Shown here in pieces: positions 1 through 12,121 of a DNA stretch of 64,000 bases (the stretch's first letter is position 1; the number at the start of each line of letters is the position of its first letter). Source of the DNA: Lactuca virosa (lineage: Eukaryota; Streptophyta; Magnoliopsida; Asterales; Asteraceae); contig CAKMRJ010005523.1 of the NCBI GenBank assembly GCA_928212115.1, positions 142,758,402-142,822,401 on the forward strand, written 5' to 3'. The position numbers were made by a program, and so were the translations under genes. Below the pieces are notes generated by a model. That model had not been told where the DNA came from and made no database searches. It saw only the letters and a list, made by a program, of their open reading frames with translations.

Positions 1-533
1 AAAATATCCCTGAACTACTCCTAAGTAACCGCAACTCTCTGATCATATGTATACGATCCCGTCATCAACCTCCACCAATCCTTTGCCCCGGGCCTCAGCA
101 GGTTCAGGGCACATCTGACCTTCTGGTCAGTAGGACATGAGCATGTGAAGAAACATCCCTCCACGTCGGATAGCCACCTGATGGATATAATCGGGTCCTG
201 AATCCCCTCAAAATTCAGGGGCTTCGTGTTAACGAAGTCCCGATACTGGAAAGCCCGGCTCGTCCCACCACCAGCGGCTGCTACGGCTGCGGAGGCTGCA
301 GCGGTAGCCGTCTCAGCAAGAGCTGCATAGCGCTCATCAAAGTACTCCACCATAGCGGTCTTGATAGACCCAAACATCTCTGGCAACTATGACCGGAACA
401 GAGTAGCAACCTCATCATGCAGGATCTCTTGAATCCTGGCGTCCAACTCATCCGACCTCATTTGACCAATGACCTCAGGCACTGCTGGTCCCTCCTGACC
501 GCCATCTCCTTTTCCTGATCTGGATCCAGTCAT
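1..533 (-). pseudogene. gag fragment of gypsy element A
   Basis: Remnant of a Ty3/gypsy Gag, the particle protein that packages element RNA. On the minus strand an ATG at 533 opens a frame with an acidic stretch, then a stop near 387. The same frame resumes with MFGSIKTAMVEYFDERY, an Ala-rich linker and the core motif SDVEGCFFTCSCP followed by LNLLRPGAKDWWRL. It stops again at 21, just before the conserved VTWEQF segment. The fragment runs off the window at base 1. D (8183) and E (11686) encode close relatives, and E also keeps MFGSIKTAM. In-frame stops make it a pseudogene. The family call is firm; the exact lineage (probably chromovirus-like) is inference. Confidence 0.8.
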
Positions 534-1279
534 AAATAGTCTAATAACCAACTCCCAACAAAACCCTAGAGGTTGTGACTTCCTTGCTACGCGTATGGGC
601 CCTATGCTTTCAGTAGTACGGACCCATACTACCTTCCACACCTACCCATATTTGTCTCAAGTATAATCACAACGCCCTAACAATATATGTAAGCATGGCG
701 CACGCTCAATGCTCACTCCTAGAGTAAGGCTAAAGATCTCATAACTGGCCGACTGACCCTGCACAACCCATCCATGAAACTTCCACCAACCCTGCAGCAC
801 TCGTGTATGCTAGCCATACATAACGCTGGACCCTATAGACTTTCGAATAACTGATCCTACCCTAAGACCTTCATCAAACTAGAACAGGAAATAAGACCAA
901 ACCAAACATTCTCAAGCAAGAAGATCTTAATTATGTACAGTCAGGATGCATACACTAAGCAACTACAGTAATGATGTCAATTTCATATAAGGAAAAACCC
1001 TAGACTATCAGGCATCACATAATCAGGCAATTCTATCATGCAATTCCTGAAGATCCCTAGCCTAGTACTAGCATGTTGTTCTAACATATCACAAAATCAA
1101 ATAATTCGTAAGGTATTTTGGGGTCTACTTACTGGCTCCGGCTGATCGTACACTTGCATCCTCCTTTAGTATTTTGAAAACCATTTGAAAATCATTTTAA
1201 AAATCTTGTCCTCATTTTGAGACTGGATACACGTGAGTGGTTCCTCTAATTCATTCAAACCAAGTCTATGATACGAACT
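534..1279 (-). mobile_element. leader and primer binding site of gypsy A
   Basis: Untranslated leader between the LTR and gag of element A, minus strand. A decayed primer binding site lies at 1260-1276; on the minus strand it reads TCGTATCATAGACTTGG, against the initiator tRNA-Met form TGGTATCAGAGCC. A 20-bp near-palindrome at 613-632 has counterparts in the leaders of D (8037-8057) and E (11551-11570). No coding potential seen. Confidence 0.7.
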
Positions 1280-3286
1280 TGTAACATCCATAAAATTCAA
1301 GCCAATTTAAAACATTTTAAATCATTCAAAAACCAATAATTATTACAAATTTGTTTTCAAAATGGTTTCATGTCAGAGTATCCCATAATCAAATCATAAA
1401 AATATAAGGAGGTGCACGACCACGCCTTCGCCTTCTCGTGATCATCTGAAGTACCTGAAACAAAATCCAAAACTGTAAGCCCGAAGCTTAGTGAGTTTCC
1501 CCAAAATACCAACGCCATACAAACCATAAATATATCATATAAACAGCATGCATAATGAGCCATCAGCCTGAATGGACCGCATCGAAGGGCCATCTGTCTA
1601 TATGGACCACTTTATGAGCCATCGATATCTCTAGACCCCCTCTCAGGGCCTTCCGCCTATCCGGACCGCTCGTCGGGCCTTTGGGTTGACTAGTATGCCC
1701 TAACCGGGTCTACAGTCTATCTCGGCCGCCTTGGGTATGTTGGAACAAGCACAAAGCATTACCGCCTCAACCCAACCCTCAATCAAACAATGATGTGCAC
1801 ATAAATATCCACTATATAGCATGTACAGATAGTCATATAGATCTAACAGATCACTAACATATCATCATCTTACAACCAAGATACCGATCTAACAGATCAC
1901 TAACCATAGCTTCATCCTATATACCAGGATACCGACCTAACCAATCACTAACATAGCATCATACTATATACCAGGACACCAACCTAACAGGTCACTAAGC
2001 ATATAATCATGCAATAACCAGGATAACAATCCAAAGGAAGGGTCGGCATTGGTGCCTTCGACCCCATTAGTATAGTGAGGATAACTCACCTCACAAGTAG
2101 CTCGGGATGATAATGTCAAACTCCCCAAATACAACTCCAAACTTGAACACCTGCATCCACCAATGATCCCCTTCCATAAATTTCCAGATTACTATAATAT
2201 CCCCAGAAGTCAAACTGGTCAATCCCTTGGTCAAAGTCAAAGTCAACGGTCAACGTCAACAGTCCATGTTGACCCAACTCGTCAAGTGTAGCTTACTGAC
2301 TCGTCGAGTTCCTTCAGAACTCAAGAAATCGTGAAAACCCTAGTCGACTCACCGAGTTTCTAGACAACTCAGCGAGTCCATTCAGATTCCAGAATGTCGG
2401 GAAAACCCTAACCAACTCGTCGGGTTGCCTCTCTAACTCGCCGAGTTCATGCAGAATCCAAAAGGCGGGAAATCCTCATTCAACTCGTCGAGTTGACTAT
2501 GCAACTCGTCGAGTTCCGTTAGTCCATTTATCATTCAGATGCTTTTAAGGGAAACCAAAGCTCCAAACTGTAGATCTAGGCTCCTAGGGTGTTGTTATCA
2601 CGTAAAGTTGCTAAATTTACGTGCATGTAAAGCTCCATGAGGCTAAAACACTCATAAATAGCCTAGAAGAAGGTTTTAGACATGGAGGAGGTCCAAAGCT
2701 TCATAAAGCTTGAGTCTTTATGTCCATAAGGGCCTAGAGGAGTCCAGATCTGAAACCATGCCCTTGTGACAAGCTCAAATTTGAAAGTGACCCGATTTTG
2801 CACCAAAATGCCCATATTCCAACATAAGAACAGATCTACGAAATGGAAGGCCAAGGTAAAGACTTTTTACCTTCTATTGGATGCCAACACGATTTAGATA
2901 CTGGATCTACAAGCTTCTCATCGTTCAAAGCTTCTTAATCTTCAAGCTTCTTAAACAAATGCACCTAAAACACACTTTTAGCCTCTCACACACTCAAGAA
3001 TAGTTTTAGATCGATTAGGGTTTCTTCTGCCCGTCAAAAGGTGGTTAGGAGGCTGGGGGAAAGGACTTAAGGTCCTTTAAATAGGGTGCAAACCCTAAAA
3101 ATTAGGGTATTCATGCACAGCCTCTACTCGTCGAGTTAGGGTCCTCTAACTCGTCGAGCAGATGCCCCAAACCACGCGGGCTGACTAAGTTCGACACGAC
3201 GAGTTGGGGCCTCCAACTTTTCAAGTTCCCACAATAAAATGAATACAAATTTTTTTAAATTTATACCTGGGACTCGGGATGCTACA
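1280..3286 (-). mobile_element. 5' LTR of gypsy element A
   Basis: About 2.0-kb LTR. In plus orientation it starts TGTAACATCC and ends GGGATGCTACA, so the ends are TG...CA. The PBS lies directly outside its low-coordinate end, which makes this the 5' LTR of a minus-strand element. A TATA-like CTATTTAAAGG (minus strand) lies at 3074-3086. ACTCGTCGAGT-type palindromes lie just upstream of it (about 3124-3205) and again downstream in the LTR (about 2275-2515). A TAAGC/GCTTA hairpin lies at 1476-1490. GATCTAACAGATC-like repeats around 1840-1990 match the 3' half of the E LTR. The high-coordinate edge abuts a copia gag (B), so A inserted into B. The second LTR lies before the window, so the TSD cannot be tested. 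Confidence 0.8.
2275..3205. repeat. ACTCGNCGAGT palindrome clusters in LTR A
   Basis: Members near 2276, 2299, 2345, 2366, 2413, 2436, 2482 and 2502, and again near 3126, 3149 and 3193. Many are paired with starts about 20-23 bp apart; the two at 2482 and 2502 are ACTCGTCGAGT-N10-ACTCGTCGAGT. Confidence 0.85.
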
Positions 3287-3866
3287 CTATGTTATTCAAA
3301 TGATAAGTCAGAACGAACTGATCATAACTGGGAGGCAAGGAGTTAAGGAGCATGTCAATAGCCAACTCCTCGTTAAACGACACATTGAGCCTTTATAGTT
3401 GCTCTGCATACCTTTTCATCTTTTGTACATGAGGACAAACAGATTCTCCTTCCTTGAGCTTGCATGCCATAAGAGATTTGACCACTTTGAAGCGTTCTTG
3501 TCTTGCCTTCGTGTGGAACTTTCCAGTAAGGTCGAGAGTCATCTCATGTGGCCAGTATTCTTCGTAGAAATTAGCCAGCTCAGGTGCTATAGTGGCCACC
3601 ATGATGCATGTGACCTTTGTGGTATCATCATATTGTTTGTTGTAGGAGGCGATTTCCTCAGGAGTAGCGGTGGAATGATCTATTTCAACAAAATGATTTT
3701 CGAGGATATATTATTTTCCCTCAGATCGAAGACTCATCTTCAGATTTCTCATCCAGTCCATGTAGTTGTGACCAATGAGCTTCTCTTTTTAAAAAATCGA
3801 GAGTAGTGAGAAATGTGAGTTAGAGGGGCCGGTTTGAGTAATAGAGAGATCACTGTTTCCAGACAT
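3287..3866 (-). pseudogene. copia gag (UBN2-like) of element B, truncated by A
   Basis: Minus-strand Ty1/copia Gag remnant. It starts with an ATG at 3866. Recognisable parts are YEEYWPHEM, QERFKVVKSLMACKLKEGE, the VQKMKRYAEQL region and, after a stop, a LAIDMLLNSLPPSYDQF segment. These match the better-kept Gag of element I (48786-49463), which has ELAIDIILHSLPPSYDQF. The reading breaks at 3286/3287, exactly at the LTR edge of element A. Internal stops, for example after AEQL and near 3806, show that it is dead. Confidence 0.8.
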
Positions 3867-5163
3867 CTATATAAAGAGACATAGTTTTTAGTTTGTGATG
3901 TAAATCCTTAATATTTTAACCCAAAATAAATATTAAAGGCTAGGATCCAAAAATACAATTCAAAATAAAGAAGACGGATGTCATAAACTAATTGTGAATT
4001 TATCAAGGTAGGTAATACAAATTTACCAATTTCAATCTATTATGAAACTCCTAGATTGTTTGAGATTCATTCAATATGATCAATGGCATGTTTAATGTTA
4101 GATTATGTTCTTCAAATTTGTGACTAGGATGCTGAATATCACGAATAAGAAGTGAATAGCCATGCAAACCCGCTTGACAACCTCGATGTCATTTATCATC
4201 TCAGATTAATGTGCCAGTAAACCACACACGCTCCATTAACAATGATAATTTTTGATTTTTCCATCACTCAACTTTATAGTCCCAAATTAGTGTGTCGGTT
4301 TACCACACACACTCCACTAACGACATATAAGAGTGATGTGTGTTTTTATGCATTAGCATACACTTCACATTTTTCCCTAAAGTAACTAGAGTTGGGATTT
4401 ATTTAAAAAGGTTCTATTACATTTAATAGCATCATACATTTAAGAGGTTATGTCCTATCAAATCCATTCGGCTAACAACCCTCCACCAAACAAGGGAGCG
4501 ATGGGTAAAAGTGGATACCCATTCAACGGTAATTTTATAGGTCATTTCCTTATCCCCCCTCCCCTTAGAGTATGGCTTCGTGAATGAGGCGTACTAGCGA
4601 GTTGACTGACTTGTCTTATACATAAAATATATTAAACTTTTTTTCATCATATATAGTGTAAGGTGTACTTTAAAACTTTTCAAAATACAGGGCTTAAAAT
4701 TAATTTTCGAATTAAGGAATTAATAATTAATTAGTTTTAAACTAAATGTTGATTTAATCTTTTATCTTAATTAAATAAATATAAATCATATTATTTACCA
4801 ATTAAACATATAATTAAATAAATTTAAATCATATGGATTAAATACTTATTTACCAATTAAAAAATTAATTAAATAACTCAAGTTTAATCGTAATCCCTTA
4901 GCCTTCTAATTTTCGAAAAAAGGGTTGGGTTTATCAAGTTTTAATGATTCAAAGTTTAGGTCATGTTAAAATAATAATTAAGGAAACTATAAACCCTAGG
5001 GATATATATCAATTTTCAAAAATAAGGGGATGGTAGCTATGGTTTAAGAAAACTCTAGCCAAGTCGAAATTTTAAGCATTTAGGGTTTAATTTCCAAAAA
5101 CCCCAGTTTTAATTAATTCATTTTAATGCACAATCAAATATAAAACTAAGGCTTTTATACCAC
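3867..5163 (-). mobile_element. leader and PBS of copia element B
   Basis: Long untranslated leader of B on the minus strand. It carries the same ordered blocks as the leaders of H (38873-40506) and I (47304-48785). These are a PBS (5149-5163, minus strand GTGGTATAAAAGCCT, degenerate initiator-Met type), a block near 4565-4600 about a CCTCATTCACGAAGCC-like sequence, two copies of a hairpin with a GTTAACC-like loop (about 4204-4240 and 4285-4320), and a hairpin at 4117-4145 with a 15-nt loop. AT-rich, no credible ORF. Confidence 0.7.
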
Positions 5164-5590
5164 TGATGGGTTTCTAGGTTATAAAATTCATGTGGCAGAA
5201 AAATACTTAAACCCTTAAGTTCTCACATAACCTACAAAGGATCTATGTTTTCTCTATTGATAACAACAAATATGAATATCAAGAAACCCTAGGAAACCCT
5301 AGTATAATCGAAATTACAAGAAGCTTTAGGGATACATACTTTTTGATTAATATATCAATTAATCAACCAAAATCTCTTTTGACTTCCTTGGAAAGCAAGC
5401 ACCAAAAGGTTGGATGCCTCTAATGGCTTGTACCAAAAACCCTAGCAACTAGAAGACTTTAAGATAGGGGAGATGAGAGAAATTTTTGGCTCTTGTATGT
5501 GGGAGTGGAGGGACGAAAATCGAGAACCCCTAAGGGGGGTGTAATTCCCTTTGTTAAGTATTTTATTTCAACCCATGAAGTTGTTATAAA
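5164..5590 (-). mobile_element. partial LTR of copia element B
   Basis: Starts TGATGGGTTTCTAGG next to the PBS, so on the minus strand the LTR ends in ...ACCCATCA, the same terminus as solo LTR M (24221) and the I LTR (47303). Its U3 end is not found. Sequence typical of the D LTR begins somewhere near 5540-5610, so the right boundary given here is approximate. Either D interrupted B or a deletion joined them. Confidence 0.55.
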
Positions 5591-7330
5591 TTGCATTTTG
5601 GCCACTTACGATGGGCGTACTATCCTTGTACGTCGAGCATAAGTCTTCGAGGAAGTCAAGGCGGAGGAAGGAGTACACTGGGCGTACCTGTGAGTATGTC
5701 GGCGTACTTTCACAGATGCTAAACTCTAAATTTTAGGGTGTGACCCCTAGTTAATCATCTTATCCCTCCTTTGGATATTCTCTCATCCAGCCTCCACTCC
5801 CTCTAAACCCTAGAATGAAACCCTTGATTGTGTATGATAGATTTGAAGCTTGGAAAATGATTCTTGAGTGTTTGGTGCTAGGAAGAAGATCATTCAAGAG
5901 GTTGTGGTGCACTCTAGCTTGTAGATCTAGGAACTTGATCCTCTTGTGCTCCTTTTCAAGGTATAAAGTTCAAATCTTGGAGCTTGTTTAAATAGATCAT
6001 GTTTAGTCTTACATTTTGGTTCTTTTTGTCCTAAAGCTCGGATCTTTGTGAGTATGGAGTACTCCTGAGCTATTAAGTCTTCCTTTCAGACATTCTAAGA
6101 TGTCTTGAGTCATCAAAATGCTAGCTTGGCCATTTCCTTTCTTCCATGCAAGAGTTATGGAGGTTTTTATGAAGTAAAAGTTATGGGTTTTGATTTTTAG
6201 CTCCTTATAGCCATGAAAAGGCTTAACGTGTGAGGGTTTATGGATTAAGATGTTATTTAGGGGCCAGATCAGTGTTTAGAATGAATGTCTTAAGGATTAA
6301 GAAATTTTGCATAAAGGTTGTGGGAAGAGTTACGTACGCTGAGCATTCGCTTGGCTACGCCCCACGTAGCCTTATGCGAGCCTATTTTCTGGTGATGCAC
6401 TCTACGCCCATCATAGAGTCAAGTACGCCGAGCGTACTGACCAAGTTGACTTTTGTTGACTTTTGTGCAATTTGAACAATTGAGTATTAGGTGGATGGTG
6501 AGGGATTTGTGAAGGGTAAAACGGTCTTTTACTCTAAGTGTGGACTATAATTGACTTGGGCTTAGTAGTGTGTGTGAAAATACCTTAATTATTAATTAAA
6601 GTTAATTGGTGTATTTAATTAGGTGGAGTCTAGTTCCGACAGTTCGGGTGTGAGTTATCAGTCATCAGTGCCAAGTGAGTCTCCTCACATATTCTTACTT
6701 GTGTGGTAGAATAGTTGTATATACACATGTAATGACCAGGCAGGTCTAACTGCTATTATTGTGTATGTGTTGTTTATATGTGTTGAGACTTTGCGTAGTC
6801 TCCAGGGTTACTGATAGTCTGTTGAGCGTGCTATTTTCCCATTAAGACTTCGGGTAGTGTCCAGGGTTGCTGATAACCCATATCTCTTTTATGTGCTGTT
6901 ATGTATGTGATATCTTAGGGAACTCACTAAGCTTTGTGCTTACAATTGTTGATTATATGTGTTTCGGGTACTTCTAAAGATCATGGGAAAGCGAAGGCTT
7001 GATTGTATACATTCGCTTGGAGATTTTGGTACTGGATACTTTCATACACTCTGATACTTTATATGCATTTGTATCTTGAACTTATTATTTACTTGTGATG
7101 GGTATTATGAGACATGTTTTATTATGAGGTATTTCTGAGGATCGTGGGAAAGCGAAAGCTTGATTGTACACATTCGCTTGGAGATTTCGTTACTAGATAT
7201 TTTGGGACACTCGGATAATTTTTATGGATTTGTATTTTGACCTTATGGTTTTCTTGTGATGGGTTTTATGAGACATGTTTTATTATGAGGTTAAAAATGA
7301 AAATTTTGGGTTGAAAAATTGGATGTTACA
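5591..7330 (+). mobile_element. 5' LTR of gypsy element D (left edge uncertain)
   Basis: The LTR ends GGATGTTACA at 7330, directly before a PBS. Degenerate GTACGC...GCGTAC palindromes occur in pairs at about 5604-5715 and 6332-6440. The TAAGC/GCTTA hairpin is at 6928-6942. A tandem duplication with a period of about 162 bp covers 6968-7290; both copies hold GGGAAAGCGAA(G/A)GCTTGATTGTA. The start of the LTR is not recognised. It may be truncated where it meets B. Confidence 0.6.
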
Positions 7331-8182
7331 AGTTGGTATTAGAGCCCTAGTTTGAGGGATTTGGATGAACTCTAAGGGAATTCCAAACTCAAACTAAGGA
7401 TCTGAGATTTACATAAAAACTTTTCAAAGAAACGAAAAAAAATTATAGGAGAAAAACCCCATTGAAGCAGTGTGTACAATCAGCTAGAGCTCGAGCAGTA
7501 GTTTCCCAAAATATCTCAAATTATTTTATGAGTAGCATAGAGTTGTTATCTTATGAACTGATTGAACTGCATGCTAGTGATAGGCTAAGGATCCTACAAG
7601 AAAAGTGTGATAGGGTTGCCTGATTTGTGAGGCCTTTAGCCTAATATTTTTCTCTTGTAAGATTGAACCTGTCATTGCTATTGCTTGGTGTTTGCTGCAT
7701 AATTATACATAGTTAGGATTTTATAGCCTTAGAATGTATGATTTAGTCTTTCTTCTTGTTCCTTGTTTGGTTGTGGACTTGAGGTATAATCATTTATTTG
7801 ATTGTCTATCGAGTCTTGTATTGTGTACAGTTGGCATGCGCGAAGCAAATGTCGAGGATAACAGAGATCTTCGCAGGTGGAGCAGTGCTGGGGAACAGCC
7901 TAGGATGGGTGCCTAGATGCTTAGTAGAGGTTTTGTCGAACCGACAGGACGAGTGTATAAATGCTCTTGAGGAATAGAGTCCTTGTCACTTAGGTTCTTG
8001 AGAGGACGACTTGAGACAAATACAGGTTTGTAGAAGGTAGTATTGGGCCCGTACTACTGAAAGCACCAGATCCGTACGCGGCTCAATAAGTACTCTTAAG
8101 GAACCAAGGAGATTGCAGGAGTGTGTGGATGTTTTTACATGCTCTTTAGCCTGATTCTAATGGTTTTCTTGTGTGTTTCAGT
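7331..8182 (+). mobile_element. leader and PBS of gypsy D
   Basis: PBS TGGTATTAGAGCC at 7334-7346 has one change from the initiator-Met form TGGTATCAGAGCC. A leader palindrome GTAGTATTGGGCCCGTACTAC-like sequence lies at 8037-8057, with one extra T compared with E. No convincing ORF; the short frame at 7734-7916 is non-coding leader. Confidence 0.65.
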
Positions 8183-8406
8183 ATGGTGGTTTCCCAAGGT
8201 TCAGGCTCCAGCGACCCCGAGAGGCCGAGTGCCAGTGATGATGAGATTCGAAGGATCGTTGCCACCGAGGTGGCCACGACGATCATAAGGGCTATACCAG
8301 ATATGTTTGGGTCTATTAATACCATGCTGGTTGAAACTTTCGACGAGCGCTATGTCGCTGTCACTGAAATTGCTGTTGCCACAGCCACCACTGTCGTTGC
8401 TACTGC
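8183..8406 (+). pseudogene. gag of gypsy D, first part
   Basis: N-terminal part of a gypsy Gag starting at ATG 8183 (MVVSQGSGSS). It includes MFGSINTMLVETFDERY and an Ala/Thr-rich linker, as in A and E. The frame is cut at 8406 by the LTR of element E. The last five bases, ACTGC, are nearly repeated as ATTGC at 20451-20455 on the far side of E. D coding continues at 20456. The short peptide THCFE that follows in frame is LTR sequence, not Gag. Confidence 0.8.
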
Positions 8407-10903
8407 TGTAACGCACTGTTTCGAATAAAGTCCTAAGTCGAGGCTGTGGCCCGGAGAGCAGTCATCATAAGGATTAGGTCCTTTATAAAGGTAAGATTTA
8501 GGCCCATTTGGATGTGGGTAATATAGGCATGTGACCCAATAGCTCGGTTTGCACTTTGGGATCAAGGGTAAAACGGGAATGTAATATTTAAGACCTCTTT
8601 TATGAATTTTGGACTTTAGTTCGGGTTGGGTTTCAGGATAAATAAAGTTTATAGAAGTGTGGGGCTTCTCGTTACCTTTCCGTGGATATAAGGATCGTCG
8701 AAATCGGATTTATAACAAAGAAGTTATGGCCTTCGGAAGTTTCGTGGTTTTCAGGATTAGCCGAGTACGCGGGGCGTACACAAGGCGTACGCGGGGCATA
8801 CTAGTGAAGAAGGCAGTACGCTGGGTGTACCTTGGAGTACGTTGGGCGTATTGACCAGGATGGTCGCGAATGTTCTTCGGAGTACGCTGGGCTTACCAAA
8901 TGTACGCTAGGCTTTCGCCAATCAGATCAGAACCCTATTTTAGGGTCTTGAACACTATTTAAACACCTTATCTCATAACCTAACCCTAATATCTTCAGCC
9001 TCCATCCCTCTAAACCCTATAAATCGCCCTTAGCCCTCATTTGAGTGATTTTGGAGCTTGGAGGGCCATTAGAGGCGTATTTTGGGTTATTTGAAGAAGG
9101 TGTCTAGAGAAGAAGCAAGGGATTGAAGAGAGCCTGTAGATCCAGAGGTTTTATATCATTTCCAGCCTATTGAAGGTATAAAGTTCTCATCTTGGTGCTT
9201 CTACAACATAGATCTAGGTTCTCATGGATATTATCCCTTTTTGGTTTCAAGAATGGATTTTTATGGTGCAAATCCGTTTCTGGACTTAGGGTTGCCACCC
9301 ATAAAGTTATTTGAGTCCCTTAGGCAGGAAAGTTTCCATCTTGGAGGTCTTACTGGGTTAATGCAAGAGTTATCGTCATTTTCATGGCAGTAGTTTGCTA
9401 TACTTTGAGTTTGGATTCATGTGGGTCATATAAGTCACCAATTCAGTGACTTTATGGATTAAGACGTTAAGTAGAGCTCAGATCTGTAATTTGGCCCTTG
9501 GTTTGAAGCATTAAGCACTTAATGGATTTTGTGCATAAGCCGTTTGTACGCTAGGCGTACAATGTAGTATGTCGCGCGTACATCCCTTTTACCCAGTACG
9601 CTAAGCGTACAGAAGAGGTAGGTTGGGCGTACGCTCTCAGGAGGGCTTGGGCTTTTGTGCACTTCGGACCTTTAGGCCTTAACGGTTTTGTGCCTGGATT
9701 TACTGGTTGATGGGCCTATATATATATATATATATATATATATCTTTGGGCCAATATTGGAATAGTTGGGTCTATTGGGCCTTGTAGCCCAATATAGAAA
9801 TGGACTTCGTAATTATGGGCCTCGGTTTGGGCCAATTCTTGGACTAGGTTGCTGTGGGCCTTCGTGGGCCAATTGGAAATAGGGTTATGGACTAAGGAAA
9901 AATAATTGGGCTTGAGGATAAGGCCCATTAGAGAGGACTGGGCCCAATTTGGAAAATTGGGCCATGTGTTGGGCTTTGGCCCATTACTTGACTTTTGGGC
10001 TTTGGAGTGTAAGCTGGACTTTGGGCTTGGGACCTAATTATTTATTGGGTATTGTTTGATGTTGACAGTTCAGGAATCTGTCAACCAGCAGCTAGAGTTT
10101 TATTCGCGGGACGTCAGCAGTGCCAGGTGAGTTTTGGTCACTATACTCAAGGGTCTAAGGCACGAAGGCCGACTCTTTGGATTGTTATCTGGTTATGTTA
10201 TGCTAGTATGATCTGTTAGATCGGTATCCTAGAGGGTAGGATAATATTATATGATATGTGGTATGATCTGTTAGATCGGCATTCTGGTAGATAGGATGGT
10301 GTTATGTGCTATGTAGTATGATCTGCTAGATCAAGTGTAGTCTATAGACTGTTATGTGATTATATGTTATATGTGCACATGTTTGTTTGGCGGTTAAGGC
10401 TTATCTGCTTTGTGCGAAAGCCAATAGACCTGGGCATTCCAACTTGTTGGTTGTGGGCCGTGAGCATTCCATCCCGAGGATGACTAGACTCATAGTATGT
10501 GGGCATTCCAACCTGTTGGTTGGGGGCCTGGGGTATTCCATCCCGAGGATGATTGGACCCATAGTATGTTGGCATTCCAACCGGATGGTTGAGGGCCTGG
10601 GGTATTCCAACCTGATGGTTGACTGGACCCATAGTATGCTGTTTATGATTGTATGTGTATTATTGTGGGTATGGGTATTTTGGGGGAACTCACTAAGCTT
10701 TCGGGCTTACAGTTTTAGTTTATTGTTTTAGGTACATGAGGGGATCGCTGCAAGGCGAAGGCATGATCGTACAGCTCCTCATGAATCGTTTATGTTTCTG
10801 GGAAACTCTGATAGTATACATTTTGAAAACAAAGTTGTAATGATTTTTAATGTTTGAAATGTTTTTAAAATTTTAAATTGGCCTGAATTTTATGGGTGTT
10901 ACA
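8407..10903 (+). repeat. 5' LTR of element E
   Basis: Starts TGTAACGCACTG and ends GGGTGTTACA. GTACGC...GCGTAC palindrome pairs lie at about 8765-8915, upstream of a TATA-like CTATTTAAAC at 8955-8964, and a second cluster lies at about 9547-9635. A (TA)n run is at 9717-9743. About three copies of a 69-bp repeat built on GGCATTCCAACC lie at 10431-10640. The TAAGC/GCTTA hairpin is at 10694-10709. Compared with the 3' LTR, this copy has a short TA run and an extra 34 bp near 9290 that the 3' copy lost between CTTAGG direct repeats. Confidence 0.85.
8765..8915. repeat. GTACGC palindrome cluster upstream of the TATA-like box in LTR E
   Basis: Six members in three pairs: GTACGCGGGGCGTAC then GTACGCGGGGCATAC (22 bp between starts), GTACGCTGGGTGTAC then GTACGTTGGGCGTAT (21 bp), and GTACGCTGGGCTTAC then GTACGCTAGGCTTTC (20 bp). 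TATA-like CTATTTAAAC follows at 8955. Confidence 0.85.
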
Positions 10904-11685
10904 AGTTGGTATCAGAGCCTTGGTTTGAGTGAATTGGAGGAACACTCGTGTGACTCCAGTCTCAAATCAAGGAAAAGATTTTCAAAATGATTTTCAAAGG
11001 GTTTTAAAAATAAGTAAAGGAGGATGCAGGGTGTACGATCAGCCGGAGCCAGTAAGTGACCCCAAAATACCATACAGTTATTTAATTATGTGATATGTTA
11101 GAACAGAATGCTAGTGCTAGGCTAGGGATATTCAGGAATTGCATGATAGAATTGCCTGATTACATGATGCCTGGTAGCCTAGGGTTTTCCTTATATGAAA
11201 TTGACATCATTACTGTAGTTGCTTAGTGTATGCATCACGATCGTACATAACTAAGATCTTATAGCCTGAGAATGTTTGGTTTGTCCTTATTTCCTGTTCT
11301 TGTTTGATGAATGGCTTAAGGTAGGATCAGGCATTTGAAAGTCTATAGGGTCCAGCGTTATGTATGATTAGCATACACTAGTGTTGCAGGGTTGGTGGAA
11401 GTTTCATGGTCTGGTGAGTCGTGAAAGGCCGAGAGGCTAGTTATGAGATATTCAGTATTCCTTTAGGAGTGAGGATTGAGCGCTCGCTATGTTTGTATAT
11501 GGTTAGGGTGTTGTGGTGATAAATGAGACAAATATGGGTAGGTGTAGAAGGTAGTATGGGCCCGTACTACTGAAAGCACAGGACCCATACGCGTAGCAAG
11601 GAAGTCACAACCCCTAGGGTTGGGTTGGGAGTTGGTCCCCTGTCATTATATGGATTATCAAAGATCTTTCTGGAGTCTTACCAGA
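10904..11685 (+). mobile_element. leader and PBS of element E
   Basis: PBS TGGTATCAGAGCC at 10907-10919 is a full match to the usual plant initiator tRNA-Met site. The 20-bp palindrome GTAGTATGGGCCCGTACTAC is at 11551-11570, about 115 bp before the gag ATG. No ORF of note. Confidence 0.8.
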
Positions 11686-12121
11686 ATGGTGGTTACGAGA
11701 CGTCTTGAGACCGGATCCAGGTTAGGATTGGGAGCTGGCAGCCAGGATAGGCCAGCATTGTCAGAGGACCGTGTCAGTGAGATCATCCGAGAGGAGGTGA
11801 TCGAGTTTGTCTGGGGACAGTTACCGGAGATGTTCGGGTCTATTAAGACCGCCATGTTTGAGTATTTTGATGAGCGCTATGAAACCATTGCTGAGACGGC
11901 TACCGCAACAGCTTTAGCAGCTGTAACGACAGCAAGGGGAGGAGCTAGTCGATCTTTCCAGTCTCGGGATTTGTTACTAGGAGATGTTCTGATGAGCAGA
12001 GGGCTGTAGTTACTTGGGAGCAGTTCAGGGACATGTTCCGTACTCGTTACATTCTGTGGGTTGAGCGGGAGAGTCTAGCACATGAGTTTCTAGATTTGAG
12101 ACTTCGAGGGTTTTGCTTAAG
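11686..12121 (+). pseudogene. gag remnant of element E
   Basis: Starts MVVTRRLETGSRL at ATG 11686. It continues through MFGSIKTAMFEYFDERYETI and an Ala-rich linker to SRSFQSRD, closely like A. The central Gag core (the DVEGCF...DWW part seen in A and D) is missing: after SRD the sequence jumps to a frame reading VTWEQFRDMFRTRY. This implies an internal deletion of roughly 200 bp plus a frameshift. Similarity fades after about 12121. An upstream in-frame start at 11620 is less likely, because D and A begin at the position equivalent to 11686. Confidence 0.75.

Noticed and set aside
3399..3806. 135-codon plus-strand frame
   Set aside because: Antisense shadow of the copia gag of element B, which has clear protein similarity on the minus strand.
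8955..9020. AACCCTAA and AAACCCTA strings suggesting telomeric repeats
   Set aside because: They are isolated single motifs in LTR leaders, not tandem telomere repeats.
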